Assembly (NCBI GenBank): GCA_029215795.1
Contig: JARDYH010000001.1
Location: forward strand, 232,093,654 to 232,157,653
Length of the DNA stretch: 64,000 nucleotides
Reading direction: 5' to 3'
From: Anniella stebbinsi
Taxonomy: Eukaryota; Chordata; Lepidosauria; Squamata; Anniellidae
In this document: positions 1 through 9,604 of the stretch, one piece after another
Layout: the number at the start of each line of letters is the position of its first letter
How positions within the stretch are numbered: position 1 is the first letter of the stretch
Notes under the pieces: generated by a model
What the model saw: the letters and a program-made list of their open reading frames with translations, nothing else
Told to the model about the DNA's origin: nothing
The model's database searches: none
Position numbers and translations under genes: made by a program

Positions 1-1433
1 GCAGAACCAAGAGGGAGGTGATTTCCTCCCTCTCTCCCTACCTGCCTGCAGAATCTGCTCTAGAGGACTCAAAAACTCTCCAGATTTTCAGGTAGCCCAG
101 AGAGCTGCAGGGGTGGGAGAAAGGAAGAAAATCCCCTTGCACTAATGGACATCTGCTAACCTAACACTGGATTTAACCCCATTTTTTGAGCAGCAAATAC
201 AAAATGTGAAAAGCGTGCATGAATCGTCAAACATCTTTGTACATATGGAGGCCTTGGCCAAATTAGGGGTCCTGTGTGCATGTACACATGTGTTTTTAAG
301 ATGTGCATGTGTACACACACATATATGTTATCCACACTGTAAATTCTATGTAGATTCCTGTAAGCAAGTTCCAACAGCTTGTAGGCAAGACTGAGATTTA
401 ATTTCCAGATGTTTAAACCTAGGGGCAATATGGCTCTGGAATCAATGAAGAGGAAATCTGGCTGTTTCATAAGGAATTCCCCTTGGAATGTCTCAGTAGC
501 ATATATTGCACCGGGATATCTGCCAGGATCCTGTTTGTGAAATCAACATGGAAGGGGAAAAAATATTGGTATGAAAAAAAGGACTTATTAAGAAAATTCC
601 TCAACTCTTTATATGTATTCTGATTTACAACACCGCACATGCTCACACCTATCCACCTAGTCACACAAGCAATTGCCTGGCCTGTGCTTTAGGTCCTTTT
701 AACAATCAAAGTGACCAACAAAATAATACCCAACCCCCAGTAAAAGTGGAAACCAGGCACCCAAACCCTCTTAGGCCAATCGAAACACTGAATCCAAATG
801 CATCCAATTGCTTTTTCAACTGAAGCAAAGGGAGAAAGATATGGTCTTAAAAGTTAGATGGGCATTTGGCTGCCTTAAATCAACCTACATATATGTTCAA
901 GGTCTGCCCAGTATTTCATTGGTTCAACCAGGGGCATGTCTACATGGGATATTTACTCCATTGTGGCTGCGAACTTGCGCACCTTTGTTTAGATGCGACA
1001 ATTCGCAGACGCATCATCGTATCCTTCCTGAGGCTGCGCATCGCAGTGCTGCAGAAAACCTGACAAGTCAATATACTGCAGATTCTGTCACTCAAGACCT
1101 ACAAGGTTCCTCTAGGTTTGGCTTGAGTTGTGATCTGTCTCTGCCCCTTGCCCTTATTCAGAAGGTCAATATTTAAATCAACATTTGGGGATTTTAACTA
1201 TGGTACAAATGTATGAAGCAAAGTCACACCTTTTCTGCATCTAGCTCAGTACTGTGTACTGCAGCTTTTCACCTGTTACCTGATCCTTTAATTGAAAATA
1301 CCAGGGATTGAACTTGAAAAGAGTTGTTATTGGGTTTGAGGGATATTTTTTTTAACAGGAGATGCATTGAGATAAAAGATGAAACGTAACTCGTTTCACA
1401 CTGCCAATCCATAACACAGTGAAAGAAACATAA
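1..1433. other. No gene or clear repeat seen
   Basis: I see no open frame with recognisable domains and no transposon ends here. Positions 270-330 are rich in alternating TG/CA, a weak microsatellite-like tract. The longest frame, 808-1176 on the plus strand, has no motif that I recognise. Confidence 0.5.
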
Positions 1434-1508
1434 CTGCAATCTTATGTATGTCTAGTGTCTACTCAAAAGTCAGACCCAATGCCTAGGTAAGTGCATAGGA
1501 TTGCAGCC
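1434..1508. repeat. Short palindromic MITE-like repeat
   Basis: The segment starts with GCAATCTTATG and ends with GTGCATAGGATTGCAG, so its ends are imperfect inverted repeats, with a TACTCAAAAGTCAGACCCA core. Relatives sit at about 27190-27282, 32880-32965 and 34316-34412. It looks like a very short non-autonomous DNA element; its superfamily is not clear. Confidence 0.55.
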
Positions 1509-1604
1509 GCTATCATTTTTTGAAGTAACATTAAGTATTCTGGTCCTCTGTCTATGTTTATGCAAAAACACATTTGTGATCATTGTCTGGGGACGTTTTT
1601 CAAG

Positions 1605-1632
<28 letters not shown>
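1605..1632. repeat. (TA)n microsatellite
   Basis: An uninterrupted run of alternating T and A of about 28 bases. Confidence 0.95.
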
Positions 1633-1635
<3 letters not shown>

Positions 1636-2431
1636 CATTATTAATGTTTGTGTTCCTTTTTCTTGTGTGAAGAGAAAAAAACATTACCATTGAGCTGGAA
1701 TATAATCGGAAAGCTGTAAGGATTTATTAATTATTGTTTTAAGTACTGTGAATTTTCATTATTAATGTTGTTGCTATGACTACCTTAGAGTACTTCATTA
1801 CCTTGAGTTGAGATACAATGATCCATGTCAGATAGGCAGCAAACACAGCCCTTCATGGGAAAGCATGCTGAACTAGAATGATGGTAGGGTCAGTTGAATC
1901 TTTGGTTTAAGATTTGCAGGCCATGAGTAAGGATATGTGTTGATTTAGGAAATGTAAAGGCTCATAAAGCATTCATAATAGAAATATTTCAGTGGGAAGA
2001 ATGCACTGATTTCTAATCCTGCTCCTCATCTGGCTGGGTTCACCCATGTGGTCCACTGGGACATATGATGACTACACTCCCTGAACTATATACCAACACC
2101 TCCTGTCCCACCTCCCCTAAGTGCCATAAGAAGGGCTTTTGAGGAAAGATCTTGCCCTGAGGGAATGGGTAAAGAAGCAGATTAAGCTCAAACTCAAATG
2201 AGAAAAGAAACTGCGCAAAAGAAGAAAGAAAAGAAGAACAGATCAGCCCAGAAGGACAATGGATGCAGTGCATCCAATAATTCAGTTAATTTATTCCCAT
2301 CCAACTGGGCAACTGGGAATCTGCATCATGCTTCCCTTCCTCCCATCTGTTCCCTTGTGTCTCCTGTCATTTTAAATTATGAGCCTGAGAGTAGGAGGGG
2401 GTTTAATGTTTTGAATAAAAAAATAAATATT
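1633..2431. other. No feature seen
   Basis: The stretch is AT-rich unique-looking sequence with purine-rich patches (2198-2250). No coding potential or repeat ends are visible. Confidence 0.45.
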
Positions 2432-2622
2432 GGGCCTATTCACACAACACGCTAAGCTATGATTAGGTTGCTAACCCTTTCACAGCAAATGGTTAATGAG
2501 CGTGTTTAAACCATGGTTATGTAGCCACCATGGTTAGAAATGGTTCACACGACACACAAAGCCATAATATTTAGCTCAAAATGCTTAACCACCACGGCTT
2601 AGCGTGTTGTTTGAACTGGGGC
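2432..2622. mobile_element. Palindromic MITE, Harbinger-like
   Basis: The left end reads ACACAACACGCTAAGC and the right end GCTTAGCGTGTTGT, giving inverted repeats around an AT-rich body with CCATGGTTA motifs. The AACACGCTAAGC ends resemble those of the 6.3-kb Harbinger element at 39145 (GACATGTTAAGC). A longer relative lies at about 49070-49905. There is no coding capacity. Assignment to Harbinger is inferred from terminal similarity only. Confidence 0.6.
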
Positions 2623-2784
2623 ATTCTGTCAACTCATGAAGTATGACATAACTCTGGAGCTCCTGTCCCATGAAGCCCAAACTTTGAGAGCACCAAAGAG
2701 CCTTCTTAGTTTGTGATGAATTATAGCAGCCTGGATTGAACTAATAAAAACAACCACACTTGTTTTTTTAAATTAATTTTAAAA

Positions 2785-2890
2785 CACAAGGAAAGTCCCG
2801 GTGGATCAGACCAAGAGGCCATCTAGTCAGCATCCTGTTTCCAATTGAAATCGACCAGATGCTTCTAGGAAGGCCATCAGCAATTCTTCC
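2785..2890 (+). repeat. SINE-like fragment
   Basis: The string GATCAGACCAAGAGGCCATC followed by TAGTCAGCATCCTG matches the general pattern of the tRNA-SINE body seen better at 60474-60670 (CAGACCATTGGTCCATCTAG). It is short and diverged, so family assignment is tentative. Confidence 0.4.
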
Positions 2891-2944
2891 CAAAAGCCCA
2901 TTGTTTGCTCCTCTCCCCTTCCAGCCACATTGACCTGCCTGGCC

Positions 2945-3293
2945 ATTTAAGTCATCCTTCATTTGGGTCCTGCCATCCTCAAAGATGCAGTTGGCTTGGG
3001 ATAGGGCCTTTTCTGTTGTGGTGCCCATGTTGCAGAATTCCTTCTCTCTTGATGTTTCATCTGCAGGCCTTCCATCAGGCTGTCAAGACTTTGCTATTTT
3101 ACTGGGCTTTTGAGCTGATATGATTGTTCTTACCTGGGCATTTAATTTGTATGGATCTGTTTTTGTTTGTATGTTTTTGTTGCCCCTTCTGCTATTGTTT
3201 TTAATTGTTGTTGTTGTTGTTGCTTGTAGTTTTATCTATTATCTTCCTTTTGGTGCTGATGGCAGAAATGTGTCCTATTAATAAATAAAATCT
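2945..3293 (+). mobile_element. CR1/L2-group LINE 3' end
   Basis: The stretch holds the decayed C-terminus of a reverse-transcriptase frame (segments equivalent to a LWN-S-type motif and a Phe/Lys-rich tail), followed by a T-rich 3' UTR, a (TTG)n patch near 3208-3225 and an AATAAATAAA terminus at about 3280-3290. This is the plus-strand counterpart of the minus-strand copies at 3300, 4432, 9060, 14000 and 63045. Confidence 0.6.
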
Positions 3294-3299
3294 AAAATT

Positions 3300-3700
3300 A
3301 TTTCTATGTTGCCTTTAAGAGGTGGCATATAAGATAAAACACACACAAAGTGATTTAAAAAATCAATAAAACATATTCAATAAGAATGCATAAAAATGGA
3401 AATTACTGATTAAAAGCAGTAGAAACAAAACTTTCCAATCAAAACCAACAGCCCAAATGTATAGGAAGGCAAGTGAAAACAGGTGGGTTTTCAGAACTTT
3501 CCTGAAGACATGGGGTTGTTGTTTTCAGTTGTGTGGAGCCACCGCTGAGAAGGGCCTCTCCTTTATACTCACCAGCCTAACTGCCCTTGGAATCACACAG
3601 GTGAGAGAGGACCTCAGAGTGAGGGCAGGTTGGTATTGGAGAAAGTGGTCCTTCAAGTAGCTTGGGACCAAACCATTGATGGCTTTGGCTGTTTGCCATT
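3300..3700 (-). mobile_element. CR1/L2-group LINE 3' end
   Basis: Read on the minus strand, this gives the decayed RT C-terminal region followed by the 3' UTR. The plus-strand signature is GCCACCGCTGAGAAGGGCCT at 3538-3557 and GTGGTCC then CTTGGGACCAAACCATTGA at 3645-3680, both shared with the other copies in this window. Confidence 0.6.
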
Positions 3701-4003
3701 GATAGACATACCCATTAATTTGCCTAATCCATTTTAAAAATCATCAATCCTTCCTCCATAATCTAAATAAAATAATAAGACAAATAAATAAATTTGTTCC
3801 TGAGATAAATTAATTCATCTTGCAGATATGAGCTTACATATGATAGAAAGGGTGGGTTTCAACTACCTGGCAAATGTAGGTGATGGGGCTTAGGCAATGG
3901 TATCTATATTAAGAGTAATGCTGTCCTCCAGGTAGGTGCGGAAGAAAGCTAGGTAATACATTTTTTAAAACATGGTCTCAATATTGCCTTGTTTGTTTGT
4001 TTA

Positions 4004-4285
4004 CAATGAGCTCCACCAGACAAGCGTTTTATTGCACACTCGTTACTGGGCACGCATGGATTTTCGCAGGACCCTCTCATGACGTTGTCTGCCTCTCATG
4101 TGCCTCCTCCCCTTCTTGCTTTCTTTGTGCCACAAAAAACCACCCCAGTAAGTTGGACTTATTTTTAAAGACGGAACTTGCCGCTATCTCCTGCTGTGTG
4201 CAGGAGAAGTAGCATGATCAAAACGGCCCACTGAATGGGCCATGTGCACATTGTGTACTTCCTCTTTCAAAAGAGGAAGTAATGA
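4004..4285. mobile_element. MITE-like element, copy 1
   Basis: The segment aligns by eye, in inverse orientation, with 37129-37410. Shared blocks are CTCCACCAGACAAGCGTTTT (versus GGTTCATCAGATGAGTGTTT on the other strand), a CTCCTG-TGTGCAGGAG hairpin and a terminal ACTTCCTCTTT..AAAGAGGAAGT hairpin (4258-4280). No coding capacity. Superfamily unknown. Confidence 0.55.
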
Positions 4286-4431
4286 GGGACAAAAGCATGG
4301 GCGGAGAAGCGACAGTAAGCAAACACAATTTCCCCCTGTGTGATGATTCTCAATATTTATATACCACCCAGTTACAAAAGGTTCTCTGAGCCATGACAAA
4401 TAAATCATATATATCTATATCTATAGATATA

Positions 4432-4815
4432 TGACATCTCATTTTATTACATTTCTATACCACCTGTTAGCTAAGGCTCTCTAGGTGGTTTGCAAAGATT
4501 AAAAATCTAAAAAATACAGTATTGTGCACAATATAAAAACAGTTTGGCTACAAACATATCAACAGACAACACAGAGACCCACATTCAAACAATATCCAGT
4601 GACCTGATGAAAAACTGATCCCAAATACTTGGTAGAAGAAGGTCTTAACCTGGTGCCAAAAAGATAACAACATTGGTACCAGTCAGACCTCACTGAGGCG
4701 TTCATTCTGTAATTGGGGAGTTACCACTGAGAAGGCCCTCTCCCTTGTTGCCACCCTCAGAAGAGTCACCTGGAGGAGGGCATTAGATGATGAGTGTAGT
4801 GTACGGGAAGGTTTA
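4432..4815 (-). mobile_element. CR1/L2-group LINE 3' end
   Basis: It begins with ATTTCTATACCACCTGTTAG and the CTCTCTAGGTGG box, which on the minus strand is the 3' UTR end, then reaches the RT C-terminal remnant with TACCACTGAGAAGGCCCTCT at 4721-4740. The order matches the other minus-strand copies. Confidence 0.65.
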
Positions 4816-5361
4816 TAAAAATAAAAATAACAGCACAATAAAAACAGTTACCGGGAATCAGAATAGTGCAAAAGATCACTAGATTATTTTTTGCACTGAA
4901 CATGTTCTAAGGCTGAAAGACATAGACTTTGAAAAGACCACCATGAATGTAAAATATGTATGATGAAAGCAAATCTTGTGGAGGAAAGCAAAACTGTCTT
5001 GCATGCCCCCAAGCCTCCCAAATGGTAATGGGGTGGTGTTGTGACTCCTGGAGCATGTCTTAACACAGACAGAGATCATGCCCATCTCATGCTAAGATTT
5101 ATTTTACATGCGTGGAGGCTGTGATGTTCTACCGGTTAAAGATATAAATATGTTGCAAAGGTTATTAGTGTGAGATGCATTTAGTTATATGTCTTTAGAA
5201 AGGATTATAACTAGTGGGTTGAATGACTAAGCTGGAGTGTACTCACTGTTTGGAGTTGCAGGTCTGGGTGAGTATGAAATGAGTGGTGAGTGCTGATTGG
5301 CTAGTTGTTTGGAATGCCTGAATTGGTGGGGTATGTGAGAGTGGGAGGAGCTGGGGAGCAA

Positions 5362-5364
<3 letters not shown>

Positions 5365-5392
<28 letters not shown>
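5365..5392. repeat. (TA)n microsatellite
   Basis: About 28 bases of alternating A and T, next to an alternating TGCATGCGCACGTGCGTGCG tract at 5393-5416. Confidence 0.95.
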
Positions 5393-5440
5393 CTGCATGC
5401 GCACGTGCGTGCGTGCCCGAGCTTCGGACAATGGTGGCCT

Positions 5441-5790
5441 TCTCTGCCCCCTCCCCCCTGCACCTTTCCCAGTATGAAAGGGTCTCTTAATGCTTGAATT
5501 AAGAGGCCCTTTCACACTGGGAAAGGTGGGAGGGGGTGGAGGAGGGGGCAGAGCAGGCCGCGCGTTCTCCAGATCTCCGGAAAGCGTGGAGATCACCTAA
5601 TGCCATTAGCATGGCTGGGAGGATTCTCCCAGCCACGCTAATGGCGTTAGGTGATCTCCAAGCCTCTAGAGAACACGCGGCCTGCTCTATCCCCCTCCCA
5701 CCTTTCCCAGTATGAAACGGCCTCTTACTTCAAGTGTTAAGAGACCCTTTCATATGGGGAAAGGTGCGGGGGGGGGGGGAACGGAGCAGT
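5441..5790. mobile_element. GC-rich nested foldback element
   Basis: There are three nested hairpins. One folds around about 5495 (TTTCCCAGTATGAAAGGGTC pairs with GGCCCTTTCACACTGGGAAA). A larger one folds around about 5618, pairing 5489-5615 with 5620-5740, and includes GGAGATCACCTAATGCCATT against its inverse. A third half-hairpin lies at 5738-5780. The design resembles the foldback hAT elements at 17.8, 27.9 and 58.4 kb, but the sequence is a different family and no target duplication was identified. Confidence 0.7.
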
Positions 5791-6135
5791 CACAGCTTAC
5801 CTGCTCTCTCTTCTCCCCCAGTCTCGCGATACTTCAGGATGAGACTTCTGGCATTTCATCCCCATCTCGCGAGACTTGTGGGAGAGGCAGGGTCTGAGTA
5901 CGAGCGGCAAAAAAGGAGGTAGCAGCAGCAGCAGCAGCAGCGTGGGCCTGGGGGTAAGTAAGGCAGGGCGGGCGGGCAGCGTGGGCAGGCAGAGGGCAGG
6001 GCACGTGAGCGGTCGTGCAGCGGGTGGCGGTCGAGCGAGCAAGTGAGCGGTGGGTGAGCGAGTAGTGGGCAGGTCGGGTGGGCAGGCGGCGGGCAGCGCA
6101 GGCGGGCTGCTGGCAGCTGAGCAGCAGGAAGCCTA
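5791..6135. other. CpG- and GC-rich stretch
   Basis: The segment is strikingly richer in G, C and CpG than its AT-rich surroundings. It carries two TCTCGCGA words at 5822 and 5865 flanking a short palindrome, a (CAG)n tract at 5922-5941, and repeated GGGCGGGC/GAGCGGTCG words to about 6110. It may be a promoter-like CpG island or the continuation of the adjacent foldback element. No ORF with motifs is visible. Confidence 0.5.
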
Positions 6136-6523
6136 AGGATGAAGGTGCGAGGGGTGAGGTGGGGGCTCAAACTGCAGGCTCAAAGGAGTGGTCTAATTAC
6201 CAGCCAATATGCTTCACTTTGCTTTTTTAGAAATGGGTTTCTGCAGAAGCACACAATTGTGGATTCAAAGGACACAGAGTTTTGTGTTTTGGATGTTCAG
6301 ACTCCACCTCTGCTTATTGCTCCTATTTCTGCTTACCCAGGTGCCCAAGTCTCTGAACTTTGTTGCCAGTTCTTTTATATATTACCTGCAAGTATTTTCA
6401 TGTATATATCAAAATGTACAATGTTATGATGTATAACATATGACTCCGTGCCTTTTACAGCTACTTAATGTTCCTACATAGCTTTCAGACAAGGGAATAA
6501 CTTTGGATCATTTCACTTGCATG
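6136..6523. other. No feature seen
   Basis: Unremarkable AT-rich sequence. A 96-codon plus frame crosses it without any recognised motif. Confidence 0.4.
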
Positions 6524-6736
6524 TGTTGTAGATCACAAGCTGAATATGAGCCAACAGTGTGATGTGGCTGCAAAAAATGCAATTGCTATTTTGAGATGCA
6601 TTAATAGAATATAGCTTCCAAATCGCATGAGGTACTGGTTCCCCTTTATTTGGCACTGGTTAGGCCTCATCTTGAATATTGCATCCAGTTCTGGGCACCA
6701 CACTTCAAGAGGGATGCATACAACTTGGAGGCCTAA
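6524..6736 (+). mobile_element. CR1 LINE reverse-transcriptase fragment
   Basis: The sequence is nearly parallel to 19700-19915 in the larger CR1 copy. Both contain GTAGATCACAAGCTGAATAT, GAGCCAACAGTGTGATGTGG and TACTGGTTCCCCT. The translated blocks correspond to the CR1 region after the FADD active site (DHKLNMSQQCDVA, then LEYCxxFWAPHF). It is interrupted by stops and truncated at both ends. Confidence 0.85.
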
Positions 6737-6808
6737 ATCCAATTGCTACTCCTAACTAGAATAGGCACAGTGAATCAATGGGAACTTGTTAAGTCCACAC
6801 TTATCTAA

Positions 6809-7364
6809 GAGCCTATCTACATACGAGGTTTTTGACGTTTTATAAGGGTTATGAAAACTCTTTGGGCCACATGACGCACTCCCTATAACGTTGTATATCT
6901 GAGGTTTTTTAAAACTCACTTCAGTTATATACAACGGTTTCACTTTTAATAAATCATTTAAAGTAAAATAATGTGTCCTTCCTTACCATTTGTGATTCAT
7001 GGGGGCAGTGCTTCCTTTACTGGTGCCCAAATGCTTAGCAGTTGATTGGTGGGGAAGAAAGAGGAAGTGGGCGAGTGAACTACAACACCCACAATTCTTA
7101 GCCCTATACTCGCTAGGGAATGACAGAGGAACTAAGAAGGAAGTGGGTGACTGAACTACAACCCCCACAATGCCTTGCCCTAAACTCATTGTAAAAACGA
7201 AAGAGAAAGAGGCAGGGCAGAACAGTGTGTGATCGCACACACCGCTTTAAAGACTGAAGACTGTTCTCCTGTAACGTGAGTACTCAGTAATGTGGCCTAA
7301 GACGTTTTAGAACGCACCTATTTGGAACGTTTTAAAATACTTTTTAAAACGTGTAGATCGGCTC
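6809..7364. mobile_element. Non-autonomous DNA element with GAGCC ends
   Basis: The left end GAGCCTATCTACATACGAGG is inverted at the right as ACGTGTAGATCGGCTC. The same end sequence flanks the MITE at 50849-51540. The flanking trinucleotides are TAA and CAA, compatible with a decayed 3-bp duplication. Inside are repeated AACTACAACMCCCACAAT blocks at 7077 and 7154. No coding capacity. Confidence 0.65.
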
Positions 7365-7779
7365 CAAGTTTCATTGCTTCAATGTGTTTGCTCTGGTGGG
7401 GACTAGCAATTGGACTGGTGATCTGATCTGTTTCTGTAATAGCCAGAAATGTAGAATGTGATACTGCTGGACCCAGAGTTCAGCCACCTGAAAATCTGAG
7501 TTTTTCTTTTAAAAAAGGATTCTAGCCTTTATGGCTGCAAAAATGTCATTGGAAGTGTGTCATAATGCCTGCTGAAATCTCAGCATTTGTATTCTTTGAT
7601 GGTGATGTAACCCACTTTTGTTTTTGAGAGACATGTTTGTAAAATAAACATGGGAAGTGGTGATGTTGTAATTCTGTCCCTTTCCCCCTTTTTCCAAGCT
7701 CTGACTGCATTTCACAACAGTAATGGTTTAGTTGTAGGATTCAGAGATGCTCGACGATATCATATTTTATTGACTTTTA
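7365..7779. other. No feature seen
   Basis: AT-rich sequence with no ORF, tandem repeat or transposon end that I can recognise. Confidence 0.4.
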
Positions 7780-7957
7780 GATTCTGGTTTACAGTTCAGT
7801 AAATCAGACGTGTGACCGAGGTCACACAACATTGGGGACGGTTATGTCAGGATGGGCACACATCCTTGGGGGCAGGACATGTTGGGGTGGGCACGCCTCC
7901 TTGAGGGTCGGCTATGATGTCCTCCTTTTTGGTTTCCAAAATATGGTCACCCTAGTT
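7780..7957. repeat. Decayed hAT-type end (GGTCACCCTA)
   Basis: The right side ends in ATATGGTCACCCTA, the same terminus as the MITEs at 14095 and 36288, preceded by GTCCTCCTTTTTGGTTTCC as in the remnant at 12891-12922. I cannot find the matching left end. Confidence 0.4.
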
Positions 7958-8043
7958 AAATGGAATTTACTTCCAAGTTTACCTTAAAAAATCCCTGGGG
8001 GCACCACCTAATGAAATGTGCTGCACACGCTTATGCCCACAGA

Positions 8044-8044
<1 letters not shown>

Positions 8045-8089
<45 letters not shown>

Positions 8090-8250
8090 TTATTTCTAAC
8101 CTGCCTCTCCCTCTGGATCGAAGTGGGGAACAACAATACATATAAATACAAAGACCATAAAATAGATAAAACATTAAAACAAATAAAACTAATACATTAT
8201 TTAAAACAGAGTGGATTGTGGAGTTCATTCCAGATTTTACAATCTACTCT
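8045..8250 (-). mobile_element. (AAT)n and LINE 3' remnant
   Basis: An (AAT)n run of about 45 bases at 8045-8090 is followed by TTTATTTCTAACCTGCCTCT and CCCTCTGGATCGAAGTGGGG. On the minus strand this is a LINE-like 3' UTR ending in a trinucleotide tail. The ORF-like frames with long Asn or Tyr runs are only the microsatellite. Confidence 0.55.
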
Positions 8251-9059
8251 GGGATCTGGGTATTTAGTTTGACCAATGTTTAACTTCACCAAAACTTTCC
8301 AGAGTGGAATGAAGGAGTTCCACTTGTTCTATATGACTGGCCACACATCTGAGAGCCACATGTTTAGCACAGTTGAATTAACTCACAAAGAACGCACATA
8401 TATTCTGTCTATAAAACCAAACGAGCCTGGGGAGAGGGCAGAGGAGATTAAACATTTAGCAATGTCTGAAATGAGAAAGTATGGTAGTTTAAGCTCAGTG
8501 ATATGAATTGTTCTCATAGAAATACTGATGCAGCATGTACAGTTTCTGAAAGTGCAAATCCTAATGAATCCTGTTAAAATTCAGGGCCTACTCCAATTCA
8601 GGCCTTCAGACTGCTAAGAGATCAATGCTTATTTTAGGGCACATTCTAGAGTCCAGAGGCAGGAGCTTTTTGAATAAAATCCCTTAAAATTGCCTTCTGA
8701 ATTATTAACTGTAAGCTGTAGAGCTTTGAAATCTAAAGAGATAGAAAAAATGGGAAATAGATTCCATGGCATCTATCCTGGGTTCTTTCAAAATGGAATG
8801 CTAGTAATTGGGGTAGTATATAAAGCTTGAGTAAAGATAAAAAAGGAGATTATTCTAATTATAAAACCCAAGGGGTTGTTTTGACCAACATGATTAAATA
8901 TGTAATTATTTTTTTCTAGTAAAGAAAATATCTTCATTGCAGGAGTGGGCATATCAATCAATCAACCAACCAATCAGTCAACCAACCAATCAATTATAAA
9001 TGTGTTGTACATTAAATGAAAATATTTTTTCTCTTCATAATGCTAAAACTCACGGTCAC
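8251..9059. other. No gene; short ATCA/ACCA simple tract
   Basis: Only a degenerate (ATCAACCA)n tract at 8955-8993 stands out. A 76-codon plus frame at 8276-8506 has no recognisable motif. Confidence 0.45.
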
Positions 9060-9580
9060 CTAATTTATGTATTTTTTTATTATATTTTTAATCTGCCCAA
9101 TAACCAATGTTCTCTAGGTAGATTACAAACAGTTAAAAGATTAAGATACCATACAAATAGTTAAAATATACAATACAATACAAATATTTTAAAGAATTGA
9201 AAAAACAGCAGCAGCACAGGAATTAATAAATCAGCAATAAAATTCTAGAACTAGGTCCCTAAAATGCCTGGGACAAAATACAGGTCTTAAAGATACCAAT
9301 ATAGACTCTAGGCAAACCTCTTTGAGGAATGGATTTCATAAGTGAGGTGCCACCACTGAGAAAGCCCTCTCTGTTGTAGCCTCCCACCTAACTTCCTTCA
9401 GCAGGGTCTCTCAAAGGAAGACCTCCAAAGAAGATCTAAGGCTCTGAGCAGGTACATACAGTAAGAGACATTCCTTTAGATACTGTGGTCCCAAGCCATT
9501 TAGAGCTTTAAGGGTCAAAACCGACAGTTTGAATTGGGATCAGAAATGAACTGGAACCTAATGACACTGATTAGCTATGT
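9060..9580 (-). mobile_element. CR1/L2-group LINE 3' end
   Basis: Plus-strand landmarks are ATCTGCCCAATAACCAATGTTC at the 3' side, GTGCCACCACTGAGAAAGCC at 9349-9368 and TGTGGTCCCAAGCCATTTAG at 9484-9503. Read on the minus strand this is the tail of the RT frame followed by the 3' UTR. It is the longest of the minus-strand copies. Confidence 0.65.
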
Positions 9581-9604
9581 AAACTCAGGACACTCATAAT
9601 TAAT

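Noticed and set aside
5227..5596. Minus frames with YIYIYIY runs
   Set aside because: They translate the (TA)n microsatellite and a palindrome.
8018..8272. ORF with poly-Asn run
   Set aside because: It is the (AAT)n microsatellite read as codons.
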